Source: Chloroflexota bacterium
Lineage (GTDB): Bacteria > Chloroflexota > Dehalococcoidia > Lucifugimonadales > Lucifugimonadaceae
Direction of reading: 5' to 3'
DNA length: 64,000 nucleotides
Assembly (NCBI GenBank): GCA_013204555.1
Contig: JABMNO010000009.1
Location: 1 to 64,000, forward strand
Positions 8,682 through 16,796 of the stretch are shown piece after piece. The number at the start of each line of letters is the position of its first letter. Position 1 is the first letter of the stretch. The position numbers were made by a program, and so were the translations under genes. The notes beneath the pieces are model-generated. The model searched no databases. It saw nothing but the letters and a program-made list of their open reading frames with translations, and was not told where the DNA came from.

Positions 8682-9419
8682 TCAGCGTGGCCAATGGACC
8701 CAGACGGTCCGTGTTCCTATTTCGCTGAACGCCAACTGGCTGAACAGGTTGTTGGACATATCGGACGGATTCGTTATAGCGGGTAGATCTGGCGAGTTAG
8801 ATAAGGCCGCACGGATAATCGCGTCGCCGTAGCCTCTGCCGCGGACGTGTGGCAGTGTGAAGAGGGTGTAGATGCCCGCGGACTCGCCATCGTTGAAGGT
8901 GAGTGCGCCGGAGACGAGTTCGTCTTCTGATCGCCCCAGAAGGAAGCGGTATCGACCATCGTTTAGCAAGTCGTCGGCATACGACATCGGGGCGCCTTCC
9001 ATACCGAAGCCCACGGCACTGGCGAGGTCGAACTCACGAAGCTGTTCGGGAGTTGTGGCTTCCCCGATAGCGAAATCGTCTGGTGTTGCCAACTCCACTG
9101 GACCACGCTTCCTCATAGTCCACAGCACAGAGAAGAAAATCTCAAAGCCAAGGGGTTTCAGGTCAAGGTTTGAGTAGGAGTCGACCACGAATGTTGGGGA
9201 GGCGGTTGGGCGGTTGGTAAGAAACTCTGCGATGTGTTGGAGGTGAGCTTCAGATCGGTCTTCTCCACCCAGCGTAATCGCATGCGGGTATGGAATCTCG
9301 AACCCGTGTGAATTCGTCCAGATTTCGGGTGAGAGAAGGCCGGTTGAGCCGAGACCGCTCACTACCGCCTCGCAATGTCCAACGAGATTGTTGAGGGCCA
9401 GATCGAGTGGGTTGTTCAT
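8682..9419 (-). CDS. GNAT-family N-acetyltransferase
   Basis: 245 residues. The C-terminal GNAT core (about 120-243) has a strand-turn SGALTFNDGESAGIYTLFTLPHV and the acetyl-CoA pyrophosphate loop RGRGYGDAII. The N-terminal 110 residues look like a diverged, non-catalytic GNAT-like half, as in tandem-GNAT proteins. Acceptor substrate unknown. Convergent with the FGGY kinase. Confidence 0.78.
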   Translation of the reverse strand: MNNPLDLALNNLVGHCEAVVSGLGSTGLLSPEIWTNSHGFEIPYPHAITLGGEDRSEAHLQHIAEFLTNRPTASPTFVVDSYSNLDLKPLGFEIFFSVLWTMRKRGPVELATPDDFAIGEATTPEQLREFDLASAVGFGMEGAPMSYADDLLNDGRYRFLLGRSEDELVSGALTFNDGESAGIYTLFTLPHVRGRGYGDAIIRAALSNSPDLPAITNPSDMSNNLFSQLAFSEIGTRTVWVHWPR

Positions 9420-9749
9420 GTTGCAAGAATTGGGGAGAGCACAGTTGGGGCCTGTACCGTGTCCGAGCAGCCAATATCGACCTCATTGTGCGGACAGGTA
9501 CATGACTGACACTTTAGACCGGGGACATAGGGAGAAGTCAATCGGTAGCTGAGGGGGCTTGCCCCTCCCGGGTTGGATGGACGCGCACGATCGGATACAG
9601 CGCTGGTCTTGGCGTTCAATTCTCCAGTGCGGGCGTCGGCGCAACATCAATGGTCGCGGGCTGAGATAATCGGCGGCGACGTTATCGGGGCGAGCTTGCG
9701 CGCTGCCAATGGCCGGGTATCGCACAATCAAGAGCTACGGGAGATCGAA
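9420..9749. other. Intergenic spacer between the GNAT and M81 genes
   Basis: 330 bp divergent spacer. It contains a GAGGGG/CCCCTC hairpin near 9553-9570 without a T-run. The M81 reading frame stays open through it, but the residues before 9750 have no family resemblance. Promoters for both neighbours should lie here; I could not place them with confidence. Confidence 0.4.
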
Positions 9750-11318
9750 TTGCGCTTCGCTGTACTTGGCATTTATCACGAGACGAATACCTTTTCGGAT
9801 GTTCCTACCGATTACGAGTCGTTTCGGGCGGGCACACTCCGCCGCGACGAAATGTTCGAGGAACATCGGGATTCGAACTTCACAATCGCAGGTTTTATCC
9901 AGGGTGCGGATGAGCTTGGATTTGAGATGGTTCCGCTCATGTATGCCTTCGCCGGGCCGATTGGCACAATCACGAAGGACGCCTACGATCGCCTGACCGA
10001 CGAGATATTCGGGATGCTGCGGGACGAGGGTCCGTGGGACGGCGTCTTGCTCGCCAACCACGGTTGCGCCGTGTCCGAAGAGTACCCGGACGTGGACGCC
10101 GCATTTACAGCGTCGGTACGCGATATCGTGGGGCCGGACGTACCCGTTGGCGTCACGTTCGACATGCACGCGAATATCTCAAAAGAGACCGTTGCGAACA
10201 CGGACGCCTGCGTGGTCTGGCGCACCAACCCACACATGGATCCAAAGCAGCGGGGTCGCAAGACAGCAGAGATCATCTATCGCGCCGCGAAGGGGGAGAT
10301 CAAACCCGTTCAGTGGATTGAGATGACGCCAATGCTGGTGAACATAGTCAAGCAGTTCACCGGCGAGGAACCGATGAAAAACCTGATGGACGACGCGGTT
10401 GAGGCCAACAATCGTCCTGGGATTCTCGATACCAGCGTGGCGGAGAGCTATCCGTACTCAGATGTCCGCGAGATGGGCATGTCGTTCATCGTTATAGCGG
10501 ACGGGGATGTGGATGCAGCCCGCGACGCCGCCAGATGGATGGCGCTCCGAGCCTGGGAGCATCGTGAGGGTCTGAATGAGGTGCAGCCGAGTGTTGAAGA
10601 GGCGCTTCAGATGGCCGAAGAGCGGTATGTGGGGCCGAAGCCGGTCGATGTCTTGAACTACTGGCCAGTCGACGGAGCCGCGATCCAGATGCCGGAGAAA
10701 GATCCAGAGCATGGCGATCTGGGTCCGATTGTGCTGATGGATGTTGGCGATAACGTTGGCGGCGGAGCGTCAGCGGATTCCACTTTCATCCTTGCTGCCG
10801 CCCAGAAAATGGGTATCAGAAGCTTCTTGCAGTCGCTCTACGACCCGGAATCTGTGCAGGCGTGCCTGGCGGCAGGCGTTGGCGCCGAGGTGACGCTGGA
10901 TGTTGGCGCTAAGACGGACAAGATGCATGGCGAGCCGGTGCGCGTGACCGGCAAGGTGAGAACGATTGCAGATGGGTATTACGACGTGACGAGGGCGATT
11001 CACGGCGGCTTCAAGAATTTCGACGTCGGGACTGAGGTTCGGCTGGATACGACCGATGGACACACGTTGCTCCTGACAACCCTGCGAAGTAGGAACACGT
11101 CTCGGGAAGCCATGTACCACGTGGGGATATTTCCGGAGCAGTACCGCGTAGTGGTAGCGAAAGGCGTGATTGCACCACGTGCCGCGTATCAGCCGGTCTC
11201 GGCCGAGATCATCCTGGTGAACACGCCGGGGGTCACGACCGCGGATTTGAGTTTTTTCGAGTACCAGCACGTTCGGGAGTCGTTGTATCCATTCCAGTTG
11301 GACGCGGTTTATGAGTAA
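9750..11318 (+). CDS. M81-family (MlrC-like) metallopeptidase
   Basis: 522 residues from a TTG start at 9750, preceded by GGGAG with 6-base spacing; this begins the protein at RFAVLGIYHETNTF, the usual N-terminus of the family. Conserved segments in order: HETNTF, ANHGCAVSEEYPD, TFDMHANIS, NPHMDPKQRG and, in the C-terminal MlrC domain, MDVGDNVGGGASADST. MlrC was named for linear microcystin cleavage, but most members in environmental bacteria act on unknown small peptides or amides. A strong terminator follows at 11454. Confidence 0.9.
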   Translation: MRFAVLGIYHETNTFSDVPTDYESFRAGTLRRDEMFEEHRDSNFTIAGFIQGADELGFEMVPLMYAFAGPIGTITKDAYDRLTDEIFGMLRDEGPWDGVLLANHGCAVSEEYPDVDAAFTASVRDIVGPDVPVGVTFDMHANISKETVANTDACVVWRTNPHMDPKQRGRKTAEIIYRAAKGEIKPVQWIEMTPMLVNIVKQFTGEEPMKNLMDDAVEANNRPGILDTSVAESYPYSDVREMGMSFIVIADGDVDAARDAARWMALRAWEHREGLNEVQPSVEEALQMAEERYVGPKPVDVLNYWPVDGAAIQMPEKDPEHGDLGPIVLMDVGDNVGGGASADSTFILAAAQKMGIRSFLQSLYDPESVQACLAAGVGAEVTLDVGAKTDKMHGEPVRVTGKVRTIADGYYDVTRAIHGGFKNFDVGTEVRLDTTDGHTLLLTTLRSRNTSREAMYHVGIFPEQYRVVVAKGVIAPRAAYQPVSAEIILVNTPGVTTADLSFFEYQHVRESLYPFQLDAVYE

Positions 11319-11453
11319 GTAGTGCCCGTTTTGCACATCATTCGCGGGGGACGGATCGTCGTGAAGGGTGCGAATGTCACGGCCTGCGTGCCTGCGTGCC
11401 GGCCTACGCCGGAAAGACGGATGGTGGGATCGCTGGTTATTTGAGACGCGAAC

Positions 11454-11485
11454 GGGCGGTGGGATTGATCCCACCGCCCGCTTTT
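11454..11485 (+). terminator. Intrinsic terminator after the M81 gene
   Basis: A perfect 12-bp stem GGGCGGTGGGAT/ATCCCACCGCCC with a TG loop is followed by GCTTTT. The T-tract is short but the stem is very strong. It lies between convergent genes and reads as a plus-strand terminator. Confidence 0.75.
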
Positions 11486-11507
11486 AAGAGGGTGTTGAGG
11501 GGCTGTT

Positions 11508-13745
11508 CTATTCAGCGGCGCCTGCGGGTGCCAACTGTGGCATTGCCGGGGCGGCCGGGAGACTCTCGCCTTCGACATCGATTCGAGGCAACCACTCTAG
11601 CCAGCTTGGGAAGTACCAGTTCTTATCGCCCAGCAACACCATGCTGGCGGGGACGAGGACTGATCGGATCAGCGTGGCGTCAATGATGACTGCCGCAGCC
11701 AGGCCGAAGCCCATCTGCTGGAACATGACCAGGTCACCAATTGCGAATCCACCGAAGACTCCAACCATGATCAGTGCTGCACCGGTGATGATTCCGGCTG
11801 TGGAACGGAGACCGAAGGCCACTGATGCCCTGTTATCGCCAGTCAGGTCGTAGTGCTCCTTGATCCGGCTGAGAAGGAAGACGTGGTAGTCCATCGACAG
11901 TCCAAACAGGATGCTGAAGAGGAACAGTGGAAGCCAGGACTCGATGACCGGTGACTCCTGGAATCCCAGAAGCTCAGTGCCAACGCCGTGCTGGAAGACC
12001 AGTACCAACAGTCCATATGCGGCGCCAACTGAGAGGACGTTCATCACGACCGCTTTGATTGGAACTACGATGCTGCGGAAGACGATCATCAGGAGTAGGA
12101 AGCTACTGCCAAGGACCAGTCCAAAGACCAGCGGCAACCAGGCCTTGATCAGGTTTACGTTGTCCACAGTCTCGGCGGTGTTTCCGGATACGTAGACGTC
12201 TGCCAAACCGGTGAACGCTGCCGGGACGTACTCATCACGCAGTCGTGCCAGAGCATCCTCAGCGTCCTTGGTTGCGAAGTCGCCCATCAATACTGCCCTG
12301 ACGATTGCCAGGTCGTTGTTGGGTGCGACAACTACTTCGACGTCACCGTAGAACGAGTCGCTGGCCAGGTCTGCTTCGAGCTGTGCGATGGCGCCTGTTA
12401 CTGCGGCCATCGTCACGTCTTGTGCATCAATCACGATGTTGGATGTAATCAGGCCATCGCCGAACTCTGCCAGCACCATCTCATAAGCGTGTCGTGATGG
12501 GCTGTCCTCAGGAAGCGAACTCAGTCCACTGGATCCCAGGTTCATGGTGAATGCTGCCGCGCTTACCGCGATCAGCGCTCCGCCTGTGACGATGACGCTG
12601 ATGAGCGGACGGGCCGTCACTGCGTTGGTGATCTTGTCCCAGACGCCGTTTTCGTTTGCTTTGGAGGATTCCTCACCGACGACGATCTTGCGGCCGATCA
12701 ATGGAATGCGAAGCCAGTAGATCCGGCGGTTCATCAGGCTGATGATGGCCGGGAGAAGTGTGGTTGCCGCTGCAACTGCGGCGATGACCACCAGGATTGC
12801 TCCCAGGCCGAAGCTGCGGAACGTAACGCTGGGCATGATCAGCATGCCCGTAAGGGCGATCATGACGGCCACGCCGGAGACCATGACAGTTCGGCCGGCG
12901 GAGTTGCCTGCGGCTACGATCGCGTCCATCTTGTCGAGGCCCTTGCCGATTTCCTCACCGAATCGCTTCACGATGAATAGCGAGTAATCGATGCCGACCG
13001 CGAGGCCGATCATCGTGATGATTTGAACGACGAAGGTATCGAGATCCATCACCCGACCGACTATCGCGCTGAGCGCAACTGCGACGAAGATGGATGAGAT
13101 GGCGAGCAGAATTGGAAGGCCAGCTGCTACTGCTGCACCGAATACGACCAGCAGAATGACCAGCGCAAACGCGATGCCGATCATCTCACCCTTGGCGAGA
13201 GTCTCATTGGCGAGGGCGTTGAATTCGGTCTCGACGCTGCCCTGGCCGATGGTGCTCACCCTGTAACCAGCAGTGCTGTTGGCTTCTTCAACGATGGTCA
13301 ACAAAGGTTCAATCACGTCCTGGGCATCCTCGTCCGGGACTGTAAGGGTTGTAAGGACCAGCGCCGCGTTGCGGTCAGCGGTAACAAGTCCTTCGCTTCC
13401 GTCCACGTAACTTTCGACGCCGGAAACGTCTTCGAGGGCTGCCAGGTCCGCAACCAGCGCTGCTACGAAGGCCTCGTTAGCCGCGTAGTCACTCGTGCCG
13501 GATTCGAACTCGACCAGCACGAACTCTTGCGACAGTTCGTCGACGCTAATGTGTTCACTAATGAGCCTCTCTGCGATATCCGATTCAAGTTGTGAGCTTG
13601 AGCCGTCGTCGTTGGTAGTTACGTCGCCGATACCTCCAGCGACGAAGAAGGCCGCTACCAGGATCACGACCCATGCGCTGAGTACGATCCATCGTCGGCG
13701 GGCACTGAAGAGCGCCAGTTTGCCTGTGATGTTGTTACCGTTCAT
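11508..13745 (-). CDS. MMPL/RND-family membrane transporter
   Basis: 745 residues starting at the ATG at 13745, which follows the strong ribosome site GAGGGGAAC; the frame extends further upstream but without such a site. Two repeats each hold a membrane helix, a large extracytoplasmic loop and five or six helices, giving about 12 helices. The MMPL motif GLAVGIDYSLFIVKRFGEE is in the first half and LFGLSMDYHVFLLSRIKEHY in the second. Members export lipids or drugs by proton motive force. The NarL-type two-component pair next to it on the same strand may control it (inference). Confidence 0.92.
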   Translation of the reverse strand: MNGNNITGKLALFSARRRWIVLSAWVVILVAAFFVAGGIGDVTTNDDGSSSQLESDIAERLISEHISVDELSQEFVLVEFESGTSDYAANEAFVAALVADLAALEDVSGVESYVDGSEGLVTADRNAALVLTTLTVPDEDAQDVIEPLLTIVEEANSTAGYRVSTIGQGSVETEFNALANETLAKGEMIGIAFALVILLVVFGAAVAAGLPILLAISSIFVAVALSAIVGRVMDLDTFVVQIITMIGLAVGIDYSLFIVKRFGEEIGKGLDKMDAIVAAGNSAGRTVMVSGVAVMIALTGMLIMPSVTFRSFGLGAILVVIAAVAAATTLLPAIISLMNRRIYWLRIPLIGRKIVVGEESSKANENGVWDKITNAVTARPLISVIVTGGALIAVSAAAFTMNLGSSGLSSLPEDSPSRHAYEMVLAEFGDGLITSNIVIDAQDVTMAAVTGAIAQLEADLASDSFYGDVEVVVAPNNDLAIVRAVLMGDFATKDAEDALARLRDEYVPAAFTGLADVYVSGNTAETVDNVNLIKAWLPLVFGLVLGSSFLLLMIVFRSIVVPIKAVVMNVLSVGAAYGLLVLVFQHGVGTELLGFQESPVIESWLPLFLFSILFGLSMDYHVFLLSRIKEHYDLTGDNRASVAFGLRSTAGIITGAALIMVGVFGGFAIGDLVMFQQMGFGLAAAVIIDATLIRSVLVPASMVLLGDKNWYFPSWLEWLPRIDVEGESLPAAPAMPQLAPAGAAE

Positions 13746-14000
13746 TTTTGTTCCCCTCGCCGCCTGGCTAGTTTGATTACCGTTGGGCGGACTTGTTGTT
13801 GCCAACCAAGTTAGGAGGATTCTTGAATGGGGTCGTCTCACCGTGGGGGTGTTCCAAGTGCCCTTAGGGATGAAGTTATCGTGCTCTTTGTGGTGAGGGT
13901 GAGGGATGGTCTGTACCCCTCAGGGAATACGTGCTGAATCAGAAACTACGGTGATGTTACTTGTGCTGAGGGGGCGGTTTGCCGGCCTCCATCAGCGCCT

Positions 14001-14181
14001 CATATGTCATCTTGAGCGGAGTGGAGGCGGTAGCCGGAACGTAGTCGAAAGATCTGGAGTGTGGGGAGGGAGGTAACGATGACTATTGGGTGCGCTGGGG
14101 AGATACCAGGCGGTACGGCGTGCGTGGGTAGCAGGTCCTTCGACTTCGGAGCGGAGCCGCCTTCGCCCAGGATGACATATC
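14001..14181. repeat. Second inverted pair of the interspersed repeat family
   Basis: The left copy 14001-14055 reads ATATGTCATCTTGAGCGGAG ... GTAGTCGAAAGATCT. The right copy, 14133-14181 on the other strand, reads ATATGTCATCCTGGGCG ... GTCGAAGGACCT. Both match the copies at 1213-1377. They lie in the roughly 490-bp spacer between the MMPL gene and the regulator, which holds no gene. Confidence 0.75.
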
Positions 14182-14236
14182 GGGGGTGCTAGGCCGCGCT
14201 CGTGCTGCTGGCCGGGGGCGCGGCGTCAGGCTCCGG

Positions 14237-14920
14237 CTACTGGACGGGGGCGTCGGGCTGAATGATTCCGGCGTTGTATGCGAATATCACGGCCTGCGTA
14301 CGGTCCCTGACCTCCAGCTTGGAGAGGACTCGCTTCACGTGGGTCTTCACCGTCCCTTCGGAGACTACAAGCTCGTCCGCAATCTCCTGGTTGGAGAGGC
14401 CTCGAGAGACGAGGTGCAAGACTTCCATCTCGCGATCAGTAAGCATCGCCAGCTTTCCAGACGAATCGACGCCCGTTGGTGCGGCAGAGGTGTTAGCGAA
14501 CTCATTGATGAGGCGTCGTGTGATTGACGGAGACAGCAGTGAGTCTCCCTCAGCGATTAGCTTAATTCCCGATATCAGATCATCGGCGGGCGTGCGTTTC
14601 AACAGGAAGCCGCTTGCGCCAGCGCGGAGGGCCTGGAAAACATACTCGTCCAACTCAAACGTCGTCAGCACCAGGACGCGGGGGCCATCGTCATCAGGAT
14701 ACTTTTCGCTGATCTGACGTGTCGCTTCGATGCCGTCCATCTCAGGCATCTGAATGTCCATCAGGATCACGTCTGGCTTGAGTCCATCGACCATCGCCAG
14801 AGCCTGGGCGCCATTGGCAGCCTCTCCCACGATTTCGAGATCAGCTTCGGTGTCCAGGATCATTTTCAGGCCCGTGCGCACCAGATCATCATCATCAACC
14901 AGAAGCAGTCGAATGGTCAT
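14237..14920 (-). CDS. NarL/LuxR-family response regulator
   Basis: 227 residues. The receiver domain has the acidic LVDDDD, phospho-acceptor Asp55 in VILMDIQMPEMDG, and a Thr in VLTTFE. The C-terminal LuxR-type helix-turn-helix has LTDREMEVLHLVSRGLSNQEIA and VKTHVKRVLSKL. Its start overlaps the stop of the upstream kinase by 4 bases (ATGA), so the two form one operon. Probable targets include the adjacent MMPL transporter, by analogy with similar pairs. Confidence 0.94.
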   Translation of the reverse strand: MTIRLLLVDDDDLVRTGLKMILDTEADLEIVGEAANGAQALAMVDGLKPDVILMDIQMPEMDGIEATRQISEKYPDDDGPRVLVLTTFELDEYVFQALRAGASGFLLKRTPADDLISGIKLIAEGDSLLSPSITRRLINEFANTSAAPTGVDSSGKLAMLTDREMEVLHLVSRGLSNQEIADELVVSEGTVKTHVKRVLSKLEVRDRTQAVIFAYNAGIIQPDAPVQ

Positions 14921-16137
14921 TTGAGGCCTCCTGACAGGAACGTGGCATGGACGCGCCAGCCACCATCTTCAGTCTTGCCGGCTTCAAACTCGCCGCCAAA
15001 CATTCCTGTTCGCTCACGCATGCCAACCACTCCGCGACCGCCACTCTGGCGACTGACGCGTGTGTCCGTTCCGGTGCCGTCATTCACGATTATGACGCTG
15101 AGCTTACTTTCAGAATACTCAACCATCACCTGTGCTCTGGCCCCGGCGGCATGGGTAATTACGTTGGTCAACGCTTCCTGGACGACTCTGAACGCAGAGA
15201 GATCTACGCTGGGAGCCAGGGCAGTGGGACCGCCTTTTATCGTGAGATCAACTGGTTGGCCCGTGGCTCGGATCTCCTCGACCAGTGACTCCAGACGTTT
15301 CATGGACGGACGCGCCTCAAGTGATGGCCCCGCCCCGGCGGTGGCGTCAGGGTCACGCAGGATTCCCAGCATCCTATCGACATCTGAGAGAGCCTGGCGA
15401 CTGGTTGACTCGATTGACTTCACGGTTTCAAGCGCCTTTTCCGGCGATGCTTCAAATACCCGTTGAGCGGCGCCAGCCTGGATGACAACGAGGTTGAGTG
15501 CATGTCCAACGACATCGTGAAGTTCCCGCGCAATTCGGGCCCGTTCTTCATTCGTCGCTTCACGCGCGGAGCGCTCCTGCTCTTCTGAAAGCTCTGCGAC
15601 GGTCAGTTCAGCGATCTCCAATCGGCCCCGACGCGATCTCACAACGTTTCCGGCCACCCACACCGCGGCAAATAGCAAAAGGAGGGCGAAGGTGGAATCA
15701 ATATCTTCGCGTATGACTCCAAAAACCGCGATTATGACTCCGAATGTGAGCGCTCCAGCGGCTATCGATTGTCGATCGTTGGTCGCGCTGGTGACTTGAT
15801 ATATCGCGATGAACGTGGTGAATTGAGCGATCCACGTCACGTCGAATCCAAGGCTGGCATGGGCAAGAAATGCAACGAAGATCACCGATAGCGCAGCAAA
15901 CGGGGCCCTTACGATTAATAGCAAAGGCAAAACCTGACCCAACGCGAGCAGTACGCCAAGAAGATCTTCTTGCTCGTATCCGCTGCCTTCCAAGGGCTCT
16001 ATTCGAAGGTCCTGCACCAGGAAAACCGTTAAGAACAGGGTTATCACGCCTGGCGTCAGGTAAGGATTCCTGTGATGCAGTCCCTGGTATCGCCTTAGTA
16101 ACGAACCAAAGAGAATCATGGAGCGGACCATGCCCAA
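14917..16137 (-). CDS. NarL-type sensor histidine kinase (HisKA_3)
   Basis: 406 residues. Five or six membrane helices fill residues ~30-165 with no large external domain. A short coiled segment leads to the HisKA_3 box NEERARIARELHDVVGHALNLVV, His207 being the phosphorylation site. The ATPase domain has VVQEALTNVITHA and GGRGVVGMRERTGMFGGEFEAG. This is the DesK/NarX-like class. Downstream ATPs at residues 3 and 7 of the protein could serve as alternative starts. Confidence 0.92.
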   Translation of the reverse strand: MGMVRSMILFGSLLRRYQGLHHRNPYLTPGVITLFLTVFLVQDLRIEPLEGSGYEQEDLLGVLLALGQVLPLLLIVRAPFAALSVIFVAFLAHASLGFDVTWIAQFTTFIAIYQVTSATNDRQSIAAGALTFGVIIAVFGVIREDIDSTFALLLLFAAVWVAGNVVRSRRGRLEIAELTVAELSEEQERSAREATNEERARIARELHDVVGHALNLVVIQAGAAQRVFEASPEKALETVKSIESTSRQALSDVDRMLGILRDPDATAGAGPSLEARPSMKRLESLVEEIRATGQPVDLTIKGGPTALAPSVDLSAFRVVQEALTNVITHAAGARAQVMVEYSESKLSVIIVNDGTGTDTRVSRQSGGRGVVGMRERTGMFGGEFEAGKTEDGGWRVHATFLSGGLK

Positions 16138-16427
16138 CCCGGCGTGGCGACTAGTGATCCTGCATTCTCATGCGACGGCTGGATTGCCAGACCCCAGTTA
16201 CTTGTGTGGATTTGGTTGATCATGCTTGCAGTTTACTGGCCGCAACATGAGTCTCACGTCTCCCGCGAGAGGGATTTGCGGTATCCCATTGGAGGTGCAA
16301 GCAGCATGGAGGAATGCGAGTCTGCGACGGTGGGCGCCGTTGAGCATCTAACGGTTCAGATTGACTCGCGTCGTGAAGCCGTGAATGATGTTGGTAGACG
16401 CCACCAGCGTATTCGGAGAGTAAACCA

Positions 16428-16655
16428 GTGCCGATCAAGCTGTCGTATGAGGAACTCCACGCGATCTGTGCGGATCACACCCTTGAGGGCGGTTCGTTGG
16501 ATGAGCTGTGCGCGGAGTTGGGAGAACATGCTCAGTCTGTACACGACTGGGACTCGGCCAGAGCCCGTGATGCTGATGAGCAGGCGAAGTTCCGGGGTGC
16601 GATCAAGCAGACGGCGCGGCCTACGAATCTGAGGGGGCTGGACCTGGAAGTCTAA
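16428..16655 (+). CDS. Small hypothetical protein
   Basis: 75 residues from GTG, preceded by CGGAGAG about 7 bases away. The composition is acidic and helical with two cysteines (ELHAIC, LDELCAELGEH). No signal peptide or membrane segment and no family recognised. It stands alone between the divergent kinase gene and the convergent secreted protein. The moderate ribosome site and soluble-protein composition make it likely but not certain to be real. Confidence 0.5.
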   Translation: MPIKLSYEELHAICADHTLEGGSLDELCAELGEHAQSVHDWDSARARDADEQAKFRGAIKQTARPTNLRGLDLEV

Positions 16656-16744
16656 GGCTCGCCTGTATTCTCAGTGTTCGCATTTAACCCCTCGAAGGGC
16701 ACTTGAATACCTCACTGAACGCGTATTGGTTACCCGGCACGTGG

Positions 16745-16790
16745 CCGTAGCAACGCACGGGGGCCGGGCAAGCCCGGCGGCTACCGGGAT
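16745..16790. repeat. Palindromic intergenic repeat
   Basis: GGCCGGGC and GCCCGGC flank a two-base loop, with outer GTAGC/GCTAC arms (GTAGCAACGCACGG ... GGCTACC). It is another strong GC hairpin family in a spacer, lacking a T-run. It lies between two convergent genes, where it could still slow polymerase from either side. Confidence 0.6.
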
Positions 16791-16796
16791 TTGGGC

